A stretch of DNA of 64,000 nucleotides from Candidatus Kapaibacterium sp. (GTDB lineage Bacteria; Bacteroidota; Ignavibacteria; Kapaibacteriales; JAEUSM01). Each line of letters begins with the position of its first letter. The stretch's first letter is position 1. The stretch spans positions 310,001 through 374,000 of the forward strand of contig JAEUSM010000006.1 of NCBI GenBank assembly GCA_016788785.1, read 5' to 3'. Made by a program: the position numbers and the translations under genes. The notes under the pieces are model-generated. The model did not search any database. It was not told the DNA's origin and saw only the letters and a list, made by a program, of their open reading frames with translations. This document shows, piece after piece, positions 26,966 through 36,852 of the stretch.

Positions 26966-28205
26966 AATTGTTGAATCTATCCGATTTTCGTTTGAATCAC
27001 TGAAATCAAACAAAACCAGGTCATCACTAACAAGTTTAGGAGTAGTTATTGGTATAGGCTTTGTAGTTCTTATGGGTTGGTCACTTAATGGATTAGAACA
27101 AGCTTGGGATAAAACTATTTCAACAGTCGGTGCAGATATGATGTATGTAGACAAATGGGATTGGACTGGTGGTAGAAAATGGAATTCCATTCGCTCTCGA
27201 AAAGATATAACAATTGATCAAGTAAAATTATTTGCAGAAGCAAACCATGGAGCTGATTTAACCATTCCAATGCTTCGTTCTTGGGGAAAAAGAATTGGAT
27301 ATAAAACGAATTCTATTGGTGGTATTGCCATAATGGGAACTGAAAGTTCCTATGGACGTACATCCGCAGGTACCATCGAAACTGGACGTTTTTTCACTGA
27401 ATTTGAAGATGAACGAACGACTAATGTCATCGTTTTAGGTTATGGTGTTGCAAAAGCATTATTCCCAACGGGTAATGCACTTGGAAAATCCGTTAAAGTA
27501 GGTAAATACTCCTTTTATGTCATCGGCGTTTTGGAAAAACGTGGTTTCCTTTTTATGGATTTTATTGATAATCAGGCATTTGTTCCATTAAAAACTTTTA
27601 TCAATAATTTCGGTTCTTCCCGCAGAAGTTTTTCAATTGCTGTTAAAGCAGAATCCGTTGCTGATATGGACAGATTACGTGAGGAATCTCGTGGTTATAT
27701 GAGAACAATCCGTGGAGTTACTGCCGATAAAGATGATGACTTTTCTATAAATGAATCAAAAGCCTTTGACGACAATATCAAAGACATTCGCCTTTATATT
27801 TGGTCAATTGGTATAGGGCTTACCCTACTTTCCTTTATTGTAGGTATTATCGGTATTATGAATATCATGTTTGTTTCTGTTGCAGAAAGAACAAAAGAAA
27901 TTGGTATTCGTAAAGCATTGGGAGCAAAAAAATCCTCAATTTTGACCCAGTTTTTAGTAGAAGCATCGTTATTATGTTTCATCGGTGCTATTGTTGCGTT
28001 CATAGGATGTTCTATTCTCATTTTTTTTGGGAAAATGGTCATTGTTAGTTTTTATCCTGATTTATCCTTTATTTCAGGGTATTTACCGCCTAATTTATTA
28101 ATTATTGCCTCAATCGTCTCTATTTTTGTCGGAATATTAGCTGGGTTGATACCGGCAATGCGTGCTGCAAAGTTAGATCCCGTTGAATCACTTCGATTTG
28201 AATAA
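26952..28205 (+). CDS. MacB-type ABC transporter permease, first copy
   Basis: Permease of 417 aa, starting at the ATG at 26952 within the end of the ATPase gene. It has the MacB topology: one N-terminal helix after an amphipathic segment [20 protein letters not shown], a large periplasmic domain (about 45-280), then three C-terminal helices. The coupling region is [19 protein letters not shown] near 322-340. The end [11 protein letters not shown]-like segment ([13 protein letters not shown]) is typical. Partnered by the homologous next gene, it probably forms a heterodimer with it. Confidence 0.94.
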   Translation: MKLSEIVESIRFSFESLKSNKTRSSLTSLGVVIGIGFVVLMGWSLNGLEQAWDKTISTVGADMMYVDKWDWTGGRKWNSIRSRKDITIDQVKLFAEANHGADLTIPMLRSWGKRIGYKTNSIGGIAIMGTESSYGRTSAGTIETGRFFTEFEDERTTNVIVLGYGVAKALFPTGNALGKSVKVGKYSFYVIGVLEKRGFLFMDFIDNQAFVPLKTFINNFGSSRRSFSIAVKAESVADMDRLREESRGYMRTIRGVTADKDDDFSINESKAFDDNIKDIRLYIWSIGIGLTLLSFIVGIIGIMNIMFVSVAERTKEIGIRKALGAKKSSILTQFLVEASLLCFIGAIVAFIGCSILIFFGKMVIVSFYPDLSFISGYLPPNLLIIASIVSIFVGILAGLIPAMRAAKLDPVESLRFE

Positions 28206-28211
28206 TACTCT

Positions 28212-29444
28212 ATGCGTCAAATAATTGAAGGTATCCTTATTGCATTTGATTCTGTTCGATCTAATAAATTACGGTCGTCATTAACCATTTTATCAATTGC
28301 AATTGGTATTTTTGCTATCAGCGGTTCGACATCTGCTATAGACTCTCTCAATTCTTCCGTATCACGACAATTACAGGAAATTGGTGAATATTCTTTTAGT
28401 ATTACAAGAAATCCAAAAGTGAGTTTTTCCATAGGCTTTCGTCGCTTTGCTCGTAGAAAGCCAATCACCTACAAATTAGCAAAAGAACTCCAAAGTGAAC
28501 TTACAACAACATCCTTAGTTTCAGTCGAAAATTCTACCACTACTTCGATTAAAGCAAATACTGGAATAACTTCTGATCCTGATGTGGAAGTAACAGGTGT
28601 TAATGAATACTATTTTACCGTCAATAATACTCCTATTGAGGATGGAAGAGCTATATCTATGGAAGATGTATTCAACAAACAATCTGTGGCTGTTGTAGGA
28701 AATGATGTTGTTGTTAAAGTATTCAATGGTAATAATCCATTAAATCAAACTATTACTATTGGAAGTACTAACTATACCATTATTGGAGTTCTGAAATCGA
28801 AAGGTGCTGTCATGGGACAAAGTCAGGACAATGTTGTTATTATTCCAATTACAACGTATAACGAAAAAGTAAACGACAATCGCTTTTCATCTGTCGATAT
28901 AACTATTAAAGCCTTTTCAAAACCAGAGTTAATAGAGATTATGGATGAAACAACGGGAATTTTACGTTCGTTACGGAATGTAAAACCAGGTGAAGAAAAT
29001 GATTTCGAGCTTCTTTCCAATGAAAATGTTTCCAATCAATTTTCTACATTCACAAGCTTTATTTCTGTTTTTGGTGCTGCTTCCGGAGTAATAGCTCTCA
29101 TTGTTGCTGGAGTAGGCATAATGAATATTATGTTAGTTTCGGTGAAAGAACGTACAAAAGAAATTGGCATACGTAAGGCAGTCGGTGCTACGAGAACAAC
29201 TATTCTATTCCAATTTGTTGTTGAGGCAATCACCATGTGCCAAATTGGAGGTATTTTAGGTGTAAGTATTAGTTATGTTGGGTTACTTCTTTTAGGACAT
29301 TTCACTAATATTGAAATAGTGTTCCCAATAAATTCAATTTTGCTTTCATTGTTAATTTGCACGGTTCTTGGTAGTAGCTTTGGACTTTACCCTGCATGGA
29401 AAGCATCGAAATTAGACCCGATTGAAGCACTTCGTTACGAATAA
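28212..29444 (+). CDS. MacB-type ABC transporter permease, second copy
   Basis: A 410-aa paralogue of the preceding gene with the same plan: N-terminal helix after SVRSNKLRSSLTILSIA, periplasmic domain, and three C-terminal helices with the coupling motif [19 protein letters not shown]. It ends in ASKLDPIEALRYE. It starts 6 bases after its partner. Its stop (29442-29444) directly abuts the stop of the convergent gene, and no terminator hairpin is visible there. Confidence 0.94.
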   Translation: MRQIIEGILIAFDSVRSNKLRSSLTILSIAIGIFAISGSTSAIDSLNSSVSRQLQEIGEYSFSITRNPKVSFSIGFRRFARRKPITYKLAKELQSELTTTSLVSVENSTTTSIKANTGITSDPDVEVTGVNEYYFTVNNTPIEDGRAISMEDVFNKQSVAVVGNDVVVKVFNGNNPLNQTITIGSTNYTIIGVLKSKGAVMGQSQDNVVIIPITTYNEKVNDNRFSSVDITIKAFSKPELIEIMDETTGILRSLRNVKPGEENDFELLSNENVSNQFSTFTSFISVFGAASGVIALIVAGVGIMNIMLVSVKERTKEIGIRKAVGATRTTILFQFVVEAITMCQIGGILGVSISYVGLLLLGHFTNIEIVFPINSILLSLLICTVLGSSFGLYPAWKASKLDPIEALRYE

Positions 29445-30302
29445 TTAATGTGGTTCGTAAATTAATCTGAAAAATGAGCCAAATCGTTGATTATCCTTGC
29501 TAATCGGAATTTCGGTTACAATCCCCATTAAAACATTTTCAGAAATTCCAACCCTCATTTGAGGTCTGATTATCATATCAAATTTATTAGAAAACACCTC
29601 TTTATTCATTTCTAATCCAATGAAATTTCTAGTTCCTGGAATCATGTAATGGAAACTTGAATTGATTTGCCAAACAGAGTGAATTGAGTTATCAATCAAA
29701 TGAGAACCAATAGCAGGACCAGTATAGAGTAATGTATGATAATTGTTACCAAAACGTTTTGCCCCAACGAAAAATGGATTGAACACATTCCCGGTAAATA
29801 ATTGTCTTTTTCTATAATTACTAAAATTAGTAAGTTCAAATTCATGAATGTATCCTAATGCCAGAGAAGTAGCATTTTCCTCGGAAACATAGAAAGTATA
29901 TTGTGTCGCTAATTTCAAGCTATTCAATTTACTACCCAAATTTTGAGATGAAGCTCCATTTGGTATATAGAACGTGAAAGGTAATTCAATTTCAAAACCT
30001 AATCTATCAAATTGTGCCCACTCATATTCTATCAATGCGGAATACTTATCGACACTATTATTGTCAGTCAATCCAAATCCAACATTCCATTCAGCTTCTC
30101 CTTTTCTTGCACCCAAATCGCGGATTAAATCAATAAACAAAGGTTCTGCGTGTAAGACTTTGTCTTTTCCTTTTACATCTTCAGTTTCAGAAATGTAGAC
30201 ACTATCTTTTTGAAAATCTGTTTGTAAATCAGGATTATCCTCAGTTGCAAAAACCTCGAATGATAGTAAAAGAAAAAAAGAGAGAATTGAAAGAATTTTC
30301 AT
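29445..30302 (-). CDS. Envelope protein, probable outer-membrane beta-barrel, conserved but uncharacterised
   Basis: A 285-aa protein from the ATG at 30302, which gives a signal peptide (MKILSILSFFLLLSFEVFA). The longer frame to 30368 has no signal. A very distinctive conserved phrase lies near residues 50-66 (HAEPLFIDLIRDLGARKG). It is followed by alternating strands that end in aromatic residues, as in outer-membrane barrels. I have the impression that this phrase recurs in Bacteroidota and proteobacterial proteins of unknown function, but cannot name the family. Its stop touches the stop of the convergent efflux permease. Confidence 0.78.
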   Translation of the reverse strand: MKILSILSFFLLLSFEVFATEDNPDLQTDFQKDSVYISETEDVKGKDKVLHAEPLFIDLIRDLGARKGEAEWNVGFGLTDNNSVDKYSALIEYEWAQFDRLGFEIELPFTFYIPNGASSQNLGSKLNSLKLATQYTFYVSEENATSLALGYIHEFELTNFSNYRKRQLFTGNVFNPFFVGAKRFGNNYHTLLYTGPAIGSHLIDNSIHSVWQINSSFHYMIPGTRNFIGLEMNKEVFSNKFDMIIRPQMRVGISENVLMGIVTEIPISKDNQRFGSFFRLIYEPH

Positions 30303-30420
30303 AGTTTTTGGTTTTTGTGAATAAATTTTTGTTTCCAAAAACGAAACAATTTTAGTAATATTGAACAATTACTATGTCGTAAAGATGGATAAATCCAATA
30401 CTTGAAAATTTAATGGTTTA

Positions 30421-32229
30421 TTACATTGCAAATTGAATAGAATAAAGATTTTTGTACACTCCATTTTCAATTTCTATTAGCTCAGAATGTGTTCCATGTT
30501 CGACAATTGATCCATTCTCAAAAACATAGATACAATCACAAGATAAAATAGTAGAAAGTCTATGAGCGACAACTATTGCAGACCTATCAATAAGTAAAGT
30601 GTTTATTGCATCTTGAACTAATTTTTCAGATTCAGAATCTAGAGCAGAGGTAGCCTCGTCAAATAACAAAATTTGTGGATTAGCAACTAATGCTCGTGCA
30701 ATAGACAATCGTTGTTTTTGACCTCCAGAAAGCATAATACCACGGTCACCGATAATAGAATCATACCCATCAGGTAGCTCAGTAATAAATGAATGAGCGT
30801 TTGCTAACTTTGCAGCAGAAATGATCTCTTCGTCTGTTGCCTTGGGTGAACCAAAAAGAATGTTGTTTCGAATAGAATCATTAAATAATTGTGCTTCTTG
30901 AGAAACTACTCCAAATAATGATCTATATTCCTCCAATTTTACATTCTTTATATTTTCACCATCGATAGTAATTGTTCCATCGTTTGGATCATAAAACCGT
31001 ATTAATAAATCTAACATAGTCGATTTTCCAGATCCACTTGCACCAACCAACGCAATTTTTTTAGATTTTCCCAATTCCAAACTAATATTTTTTAAAACTG
31101 GATTATGTTCTCTGTACTCAAAACTTACATTCGAAACAACAAGAGAATCATTGAAGCCAATGATAGACTTTGAACCATTTTTCACTGATTCTGTAGTATC
31201 CAATACTTTAAAGACACGTTCTGCAGAAACAATACCTCTCTGAATTTGAATTGGTATATTTGTCAATCCAGAAATAGGAGACATAATAGCAAATAAGGCA
31301 AAAAGGAATTGCATGACATCAGCACCATTCATAGTTCCTTCAAAAACTTGACTACCACCCATATATAATACAACAGCCAACGAAATTATAGCCACTAAAT
31401 CATTTATACTCGGTGCTAAGGATTGAATTCTTGAAACTTTTACTAAATCTTTGACCATGTCAGTTGTATGTTTTTTAAATACATCAATCATGCGTTTTTC
31501 TGCCGAGAAGGATTTAATAGTTCTAATTCCATAGATAGTTTCTTGTGCAACTGCTGTGGAATTTGCATGGGCTTGCTGTATTCTTTGTGCATACTTACGA
31601 ATATATTTTGTCGCTATTCTAATCACAATCACACCCACAAAACTGGTGCTAAAAGCAACGAATGTCAACCAAGGTGATAAAGAAAGTAATAAAGCAAGTA
31701 AAAGTAATATTTCTACGGGATTTCTAAAAATAGTAGACATAAATGGATCAATGGAAGAATGCATTGATCCAACATCATTATTCAATATAGAAATCAATTC
31801 CCCTGAACGATGTTTCGTATAAAAATCCATTGACAAAGTGGATATTTTAGAAAACAACGTATCTTTCATATTTTTAATAATTTTTTCGTTCAACCTCGTA
31901 CTTGTGATACTACTTATATACTTTGTTATATTTCTGATTAATGATAATGAGATAATGAACACACATAATCGTAACAAGCTTTCATATTGATTTTCAACCA
32001 AAACAATTGAACGAATAGAGGCGTAAAATGAATCTTTTATACTCCCTAAGGCAGATACATTGGTTAATTGTAAATCTGAAGTTGAATTAAATAATATTTG
32101 CAAAACTGGGTGAATAACTGCGATAAAAACAGTAGAAAGTAAAGCAAACAGTATATTGAAAGAAATTGCAATAAAAAAAAGCCCTATAAAAGGGCGTACG
32201 AATTTTAAGACTCGAAAGAAAGTTTTCAT
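30421..32229 (-). CDS. MsbA-like ABC transporter (fused membrane and ATPase domains)
   Basis: Type IV exporter half-transporter of 602 aa. Six transmembrane helices fill about residues 1-330. The ATPase domain follows with Walker A GASGSGKST (about 395-405), signature LSGGQKQRLSIARAL and Walker B ILLFDEATSALD, plus HRLS. Homodimers of this type flip lipids such as lipid A-core or export drugs; MsbA is the best guess because the locus is envelope-rich. The start is 23 bases after the TlpA-like stop. A terminator-like hairpin lies inside its first codons. Confidence 0.9.
   Translation of the reverse strand: MKTFFRVLKFVRPFIGLFFIAISFNILFALLSTVFIAVIHPVLQILFNSTSDLQLTNVSALGSIKDSFYASIRSIVLVENQYESLLRLCVFIISLSLIRNITKYISSITSTRLNEKIIKNMKDTLFSKISTLSMDFYTKHRSGELISILNNDVGSMHSSIDPFMSTIFRNPVEILLLLALLLSLSPWLTFVAFSTSFVGVIVIRIATKYIRKYAQRIQQAHANSTAVAQETIYGIRTIKSFSAEKRMIDVFKKHTTDMVKDLVKVSRIQSLAPSINDLVAIISLAVVLYMGGSQVFEGTMNGADVMQFLFALFAIMSPISGLTNIPIQIQRGIVSAERVFKVLDTTESVKNGSKSIIGFNDSLVVSNVSFEYREHNPVLKNISLELGKSKKIALVGASGSGKSTMLDLLIRFYDPNDGTITIDGENIKNVKLEEYRSLFGVVSQEAQLFNDSIRNNILFGSPKATDEEIISAAKLANAHSFITELPDGYDSIIGDRGIMLSGGQKQRLSIARALVANPQILLFDEATSALDSESEKLVQDAINTLLIDRSAIVVAHRLSTILSCDCIYVFENGSIVEHGTHSELIEIENGVYKNLYSIQFAM
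32173..32195 (-). promoter_or_regulatory. Terminator-like hairpin inside the 5' coding region of the MsbA-like gene
   Basis: Read on the minus strand, GCCCT/AGGGC (32191-32195 with 32181-32185) with a 5-base loop is followed by eight T (32173-32180). It sits 35-57 bases downstream of the ATG at 32229. The T run encodes Phe-Phe-like codons of the first membrane helix, so it may be coincidence. The stem is only 5 bp. Confidence 0.35.
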
Positions 32230-32252
32230 AGTTTTCTATGTTTTAGCTACGA

Positions 32253-34142
32253 TTAGTTAGCTAATAATATTTCAATTTTATCAGAAGCACCTTCGAAAAA
32301 CTGCTCTGGTCCTTCAAAACCGGATTCAGTAAATTGTAAATTCCCTTTTTTGTCCAAGTAATATTTTGCGGGTATTCCTGTTGCTCCAAATTTTTTCACC
32401 AATTCGTCTTGTTCATCCATATAGACTGGAAAAGAATATTGGTTGTTCTCCTTGAAAAAATCTACGACTGTTTTTTTCCTGTTTTGTGAACGTTCCCAAA
32501 CATTCACAGCCATTATCACAACATTCGGATTATTTTTGTACTTTTCGTAGAGTTTTTGGAAAGTACCAAATGACGATCGACAAGGTCCACACCAAGTTGC
32601 CCAAAAATCCAAAAGTACTACCTTCCCTTTCAAACTTTCTAAGGTAATGGTTTTACCGTCCAATGTTTTCACTGATCCAGTCGGTGCAGTTGCATTCAAT
32701 TTTTGTTCAGCTATGAAAGAACGTCTAACTTTAGAAGACTCATCTTTTAATTTATCAAATTCAGCTTGATAACCTTTTTCGTTTTTATTAACTGCTGTAA
32801 AGAGTTTTTTATGATGTTCAGTTATTCGTGGATTTACCTTTGCTGCTTTGATTGCTTCTTTGGATACTTCATATGCGGCTGCAGAATCTTTCAATTCTAT
32901 ATTGACTAAAATTAACATTTCAAACAAATCTGAATTTGATGTTTCTTTCAAATAACTAAATGCTTTGTTTAGTGAATTTTTTGATTCTTTAAAGTTTGAA
33001 TTTTTAAAATAGATTGAACCATTTGTTGCATACAAAACTCCTAAAAGTTTATCTTGCGAATTTAACCATTCATACTCAGTAAGATAAATTGGTTTTTTCA
33101 TATTCAAACCCTTTTCTGCATTTGCTATTGCCACATTCGACCACTCAACTCCCATCTCTAAGGTAGAATCTTGGGCTGCTAACCACTCTGCAATTTGTGA
33201 TTGGACTTTAGGTGGAATTGATTGCAAGTTTAAAACGAATTCCTTTGCCTCTTGGAATTGTCCTGCATTCAGTAAGGTTTGAACCAAAGCATCTACGACA
33301 GATTCAGTATTGAATTCATTTGGAAACTGAGTAACAAATGCACGAGCCGCTTTGACAAACTGATCTTTGTCTTGAATCGACGACAAATTCGACAATGCAA
33401 TTTCTTGTGCTAATTCTGAACTTGGATATTTTTTGACAAACTCTGCCTCTAAACTATTAGCTTCAGGAACTCGATTGAGCATTTTAAAGGCACGTATGGC
33501 AACTCTTGTACTATTCTCATTTTCTTTGTCAAATCCTTTTGCCAAATTATCCGTAAGAATTTGTTTAAATTGATCTTGTGTAATTTGTTTGTTCGTAAGT
33601 CTCATCGAGTGAAAAGCAATGAGTGCTTGGAAATTGGATGGATATAGTTCTACTTCTTTTGAAAGAATTTCTTGAACTTTTACAAAGTCAGTTGCTCGTC
33701 GACATTCTTCTGGCAAATTACCTAAATAGGACATTCCTTTTCTCATATAGGCTGATTGCAACGGTTTTTGGTCATTCGAATACACCATAAAATCCCAATA
33801 AGCACCATTGTTATTATCATCTTTAGTTCTATTAGAAATTTTCACCATTCCAAAAACTGCATTTGTTGGAATTTGGAATGAAGCGGTATATACATTTCCT
33901 TTGTCAGAAAACTCTAATGGAATTTCTAAAACTGGTAATAAGGAACCTATGTCTGGCATTGTATAAATTTGCGCATACAATTGTTCCTTAGGTAAAAATG
34001 AGCCAGTTGGTCTATAACTAACTAACATTGATTCATTTTTTGTTGGAAATTCAGGAGAAAGCGTAACGGTTCCTGAAAATAAAGAGCTGTGAATTGACAA
34101 TAATACAATCAAGAGAATGCTAAATTTAAGAGATTTTTTCAT
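32253..34142 (-). CDS. TlpA-like thioredoxin-family protein with long N-terminal region
   Basis: Exported thiol-disulfide protein of 629 aa from the ATG at 34142 (signal MKKSLKFSILLIVLLSIHSSLFSG). The first 450 residues hold a small beta domain and TPR-like helical repeats. The C-terminal 150 residues are a TlpA/AhpC-type thioredoxin fold with LLDFWATWCGPC (active-site Cys near 516 and 519) and a cis-Pro in GATGIPAKYYL. It probably reduces or isomerises periplasmic proteins. The helical front part may bind partners (inference). The upstream gene ends two bases before its start. Confidence 0.9.
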   Translation of the reverse strand: MKKSLKFSILLIVLLSIHSSLFSGTVTLSPEFPTKNESMLVSYRPTGSFLPKEQLYAQIYTMPDIGSLLPVLEIPLEFSDKGNVYTASFQIPTNAVFGMVKISNRTKDDNNNGAYWDFMVYSNDQKPLQSAYMRKGMSYLGNLPEECRRATDFVKVQEILSKEVELYPSNFQALIAFHSMRLTNKQITQDQFKQILTDNLAKGFDKENENSTRVAIRAFKMLNRVPEANSLEAEFVKKYPSSELAQEIALSNLSSIQDKDQFVKAARAFVTQFPNEFNTESVVDALVQTLLNAGQFQEAKEFVLNLQSIPPKVQSQIAEWLAAQDSTLEMGVEWSNVAIANAEKGLNMKKPIYLTEYEWLNSQDKLLGVLYATNGSIYFKNSNFKESKNSLNKAFSYLKETSNSDLFEMLILVNIELKDSAAAYEVSKEAIKAAKVNPRITEHHKKLFTAVNKNEKGYQAEFDKLKDESSKVRRSFIAEQKLNATAPTGSVKTLDGKTITLESLKGKVVLLDFWATWCGPCRSSFGTFQKLYEKYKNNPNVVIMAVNVWERSQNRKKTVVDFFKENNQYSFPVYMDEQDELVKKFGATGIPAKYYLDKKGNLQFTESGFEGPEQFFEGASDKIEILLAN

Positions 34143-34143
34143 A

Positions 34144-34506
34144 TTATTGGTTTGTAAGTAATGAAAAAAGTTTTTGAAAATCATTTTTAGTAACTACTGA
34201 AGGAATGGAAAGTTCTTTAGTTTTGCGAATTTGTTCCAATTCGATTGAATCAGAAAAACAGACAATTTGTTTTGAGGGAAAAATTGATACGAAAGATCGT
34301 AATTCATCGAAAACTTGATCTTCGTTTGAAGTAATATCCACCAAAAGTATAACAGAATGCAAATCATTTACTGATTGTAATAATGTCCTTGCAGTTTCAA
34401 AGTTAGGGAGAATATCGATGGAAATGCCTTCTTTTTTGAATGATGAAAAAAAAGATAAAGACATTAAGTCAGTAGTAACAACAAAAAATTTTCCATTATT
34501 AATCAT
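34144..34506 (-). CDS. Receiver-like (CheY-like fold) single-domain protein
   Basis: A 120-aa protein whose layout matches a stand-alone response-regulator receiver. D57 at the end of a hydrophobic strand (SVILLVDIT) is in the phosphoacceptor position, with S85/S87 after the next strand (IVCFSDS) and K107 in VVTKNDF. Only one of the paired N-terminal acids is present (TTD, D13). Overall similarity to the family is weak, so it may be a degenerate receiver that works without phosphorylation. It overlaps the SirB1-like gene by 8 bases and ends two bases before the TlpA-like ATG. No kinase is nearby. Confidence 0.6.
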   Translation of the reverse strand: MINNGKFFVVTTDLMSLSFFSSFKKEGISIDILPNFETARTLLQSVNDLHSVILLVDITSNEDQVFDELRSFVSIFPSKQIVCFSDSIELEQIRKTKELSIPSVVTKNDFQKLFSLLTNQ

Positions 34507-35368
34507 ATGCGATTCTTTGTAAATCTTCTATAAATCCCTCTAAAACTTTTGCTTCCCATTCTTGGTTATGTTTTTTGTGAGCATGCACCAAATTACGAGC
34601 AGTTCTGACAATTATTGAAACATTTGTAGCTCGTTCTAACATATATGGTTCAAATTGAAACCCACTATTGACAATAAACTTTTTACATTCTGCTTCAGAT
34701 AAGAACACACCAGTATTAAAAACATCAATATAAATATTCAAATTTGGGTTGTACACCACAAAATGTAATGGCATTCCAATTCCATAAATATCTATTCCTA
34801 CTCTATTTGCAATAATCATATACAATACACTTAAGGAAATAGGAATTCCCTGTTTGGATTGCAACATTGACGCTAAATAGGTATTTTCTGGAGAATAAAA
34901 ATCGTTTGAAGCAGCTCTAAATTGTCGTTGTTCAAAGAACACCTGGTTCAACATCATCAACTGGGTCAGATTGTTATGAACTTGTAATTCATCTAACAAT
35001 GTTTGAACTTCGTTAGCGATAACACCAATATGTGAGAAAATTTCTTCTTGAGAAATTCTCGGATATTTGAATTGAGAAAGTAAATATAACGCTTCTTCCA
35101 AATCAAATTCTTCTTCGTCTGTAATTGACGTCATAATAAGAGAAGTAAGACGTTGTAATGGAAGTAACCGTAACGATTGAATTATCGCTGAACACTTACT
35201 TTGGATAACATCGGAAGCTTCATTTAACATCAGATCTTCCAAATGACCAATGACATCTATTCCAAACGACAAAAAGCGTTTTTCTACTTGATTTGTTACT
35301 GTTTCATCAGAATCCTCTAACAATGAAACCAATTGACCGACTATCTGGGAATCAAAATGTACTGCCAT
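34499..35368 (-). CDS. SirB1/transglutaminase-like family protein
   Basis: A 289-aa cytoplasmic protein. The C-terminal half carries the transglutaminase-like core phrase SKQGIPISLSVLYMIIANR (about 158-176) followed by GIDIYGIGMPLHFVVY, the hallmark of the SirB1 family. The N-terminal half is all-helical with HEAT-like repeats (QLVSLLEDSDETVTNQVEKR). The usual transglutaminase Cys is not obvious in the core, as in many SirB1 members, so enzymatic activity is doubtful. The start follows the LOG gene stop without a gap, and the end overlaps the receiver-like gene. Confidence 0.85.
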   Translation of the reverse strand: MAVHFDSQIVGQLVSLLEDSDETVTNQVEKRFLSFGIDVIGHLEDLMLNEASDVIQSKCSAIIQSLRLLPLQRLTSLIMTSITDEEEFDLEEALYLLSQFKYPRISQEEIFSHIGVIANEVQTLLDELQVHNNLTQLMMLNQVFFEQRQFRAASNDFYSPENTYLASMLQSKQGIPISLSVLYMIIANRVGIDIYGIGMPLHFVVYNPNLNIYIDVFNTGVFLSEAECKKFIVNSGFQFEPYMLERATNVSIIVRTARNLVHAHKKHNQEWEAKVLEGFIEDLQRIAYD

Positions 35369-36118
35369 TTATAAATTATGAGTTTCCGTTAATTCTGTAA
35401 CAATGTAGGAAAAAGCTTCTTCTACAGTTGAAACAATTCTGAATAAATCTAAATCTTCAGGACTAATCATTCCAACTTCAGCCAAATACTCCAAATTCAC
35501 AACTTTATTCCAAAAATTTGCACCGTATAGAACTATTGGACGTTTTTTTATCATTTTTTCTGTTTGAATCAAGGTAAGTACTTCAAATAGTTCGTCAAAT
35601 GTTCCAAAACCACCTGGAAAGACAACGATTGCTTCCAAAAGGTTTGCGAACCAAAATTTCCTCATAAAGAAATAATGAAACTCAAAATTGAATTTTGGAG
35701 TGATATACGGATTAGGATTTTGTTCAAATGGTAATGCGATATTGAGACCAATTGAACGTCCACCAGCTTCATAAGCTCCTCTATTTGCTGCTTCCATAAT
35801 TCCGGGACCTCCACCAGAACAAAGCATAAATGCTTCAGACTCTTTCATAGTTTTTGTCCATTCAGTAATTTTTTTTGCTAACAAACGAGCATCCTCGTAA
35901 TAGAGAGCCATTTCTTTTTGAATGGGTGTCAAATTTGGAGTATCCAATGGTTTGATTCGTGCTGAACCAAAAAATACGATTACTTTATCAACTTTTTCTT
36001 CACTGAAAACTTTTTCTGGGAATGAGTATTCCGAAATAATTCTAATTGGTCTTGCCTCAGGGCTATCCAAAAATTCAATATTATGATATGCTTTTAATTC
36101 TTTTTCTAATGAATCCAT
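35369..36118 (-). CDS. LOG family protein (nucleoside 5'-monophosphate phosphoribohydrolase-like)
   Basis: Rossmann-fold LOG/TIGR00730-type protein of 249 aa. It shows the nucleotide-binding SGGGPGIMEAANRGA at 101-115 and the family motif PGGFGTFDE at 168-176, with R153 in FMRKFW upstream. Enzymes of this type cleave the N-glycosidic bond of AMP-like nucleotides; some release cytokinins in plants and their associates. The N-terminal 45 residues are an extension before the first strand (VIVFFGSARI), as in the longer bacterial subgroup. Its stop is immediately followed by the next ATG. Confidence 0.9.
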   Translation of the reverse strand: MDSLEKELKAYHNIEFLDSPEARPIRIISEYSFPEKVFSEEKVDKVIVFFGSARIKPLDTPNLTPIQKEMALYYEDARLLAKKITEWTKTMKESEAFMLCSGGGPGIMEAANRGAYEAGGRSIGLNIALPFEQNPNPYITPKFNFEFHYFFMRKFWFANLLEAIVVFPGGFGTFDELFEVLTLIQTEKMIKKRPIVLYGANFWNKVVNLEYLAEVGMISPEDLDLFRIVSTVEEAFSYIVTELTETHNL

Positions 36119-36135
36119 TGATTACTTCTTACTAT

Positions 36136-36852
36136 TTATAAACTTTGACCGCCATCTATACATAACGTTTGACCCGTTATAAATGGTGTACATGTGGCAA
36201 AAAATTCTACTGCTTCTATAATATCGTTTATATTTCCATATCGTTTCATAGGTATAGAATCTAAGCTTCCCATTTGTGCAATAGATTCTTCATTTTCATC
36301 TTCTAAAACTATTGCTCCGGGACAAAGACAATTGCATTGAAAATTTGGAGCAATTTCTTTCGCAGCAGCTTCAGTTAAACGAATGACAGCGTTTTTACTC
36401 ACAGAATAATCCAATCGATTTTTCAGTATTTTTTTTGCCCCAATTGAACCAAATGTGATGATTCTTCCCGATTGTTCTATAGAAGTATATGCAGAAATGA
36501 GATCAAACTGAGAAAAGACATTTAACTTAAACGTTTCTTCAAATCTTTTATCCGTTATTGTTTGCAAAGTACTTCTTTCTGGAAATACACCAACAGTCGA
36601 AACTAACACATCTATTGAACCAAATGATTGTTTGACTGAATGAATTAAGTTCTCAATTTCACTCTGATGTAAAAAATTTGCTAAAAATACTTCTACTTTT
36701 GTGCCATATTGTTGTAATTCTTTCACTAATCTTTCTGCATCATTTTTGGATGAAAAGTAGTGAAGTGCTACATTCCAACCCTTTGAAGCAAAATGACGAG
36801 CAATAGAGGCACCTATTCGCTTTGCGGAACCGGTTACAAGGATGTTATTCAT
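36136..36852 (-). CDS. Short-chain dehydrogenase/reductase, FolM/pteridine-reductase-like
   Basis: NAD(P)-dependent oxidoreductase of 238 aa. The cofactor motif VTGSAKRIGASIARHF is at about 6-21, with the basic residue expected for NADPH. The catalytic Tyr and Lys are in DYSVSKNA (about 147-152) and the Ser is in TFGSIGAK. The AKRIG opening and HY at the end of strand 2 are typical of FolM/pteridine reductases. The C-terminus FITGQTLCIDGGQSL is standard SDR. It overlaps the YgfZ gene by 8 bases. YgfZ binds tetrahydrofolate, so a shared pterin/folate theme is plausible (inference). Confidence 0.88.
   Translation of the reverse strand: MNNILVTGSAKRIGASIARHFASKGWNVALHYFSSKNDAERLVKELQQYGTKVEVFLANFLHQSEIENLIHSVKQSFGSIDVLVSTVGVFPERSTLQTITDKRFEETFKLNVFSQFDLISAYTSIEQSGRIITFGSIGAKKILKNRLDYSVSKNAVIRLTEAAAKEIAPNFQCNCLCPGAIVLEDENEESIAQMGSLDSIPMKRYGNINDIIEAVEFFATCTPFITGQTLCIDGGQSL

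Noticed and set aside
32243-32264. Inverted repeat TTAGCTA/TAGCTAA between the TlpA-like and MsbA-like genes
   Set aside because: No T run follows on the minus strand and the stem is AT-rich; more likely chance than a terminator or operator.
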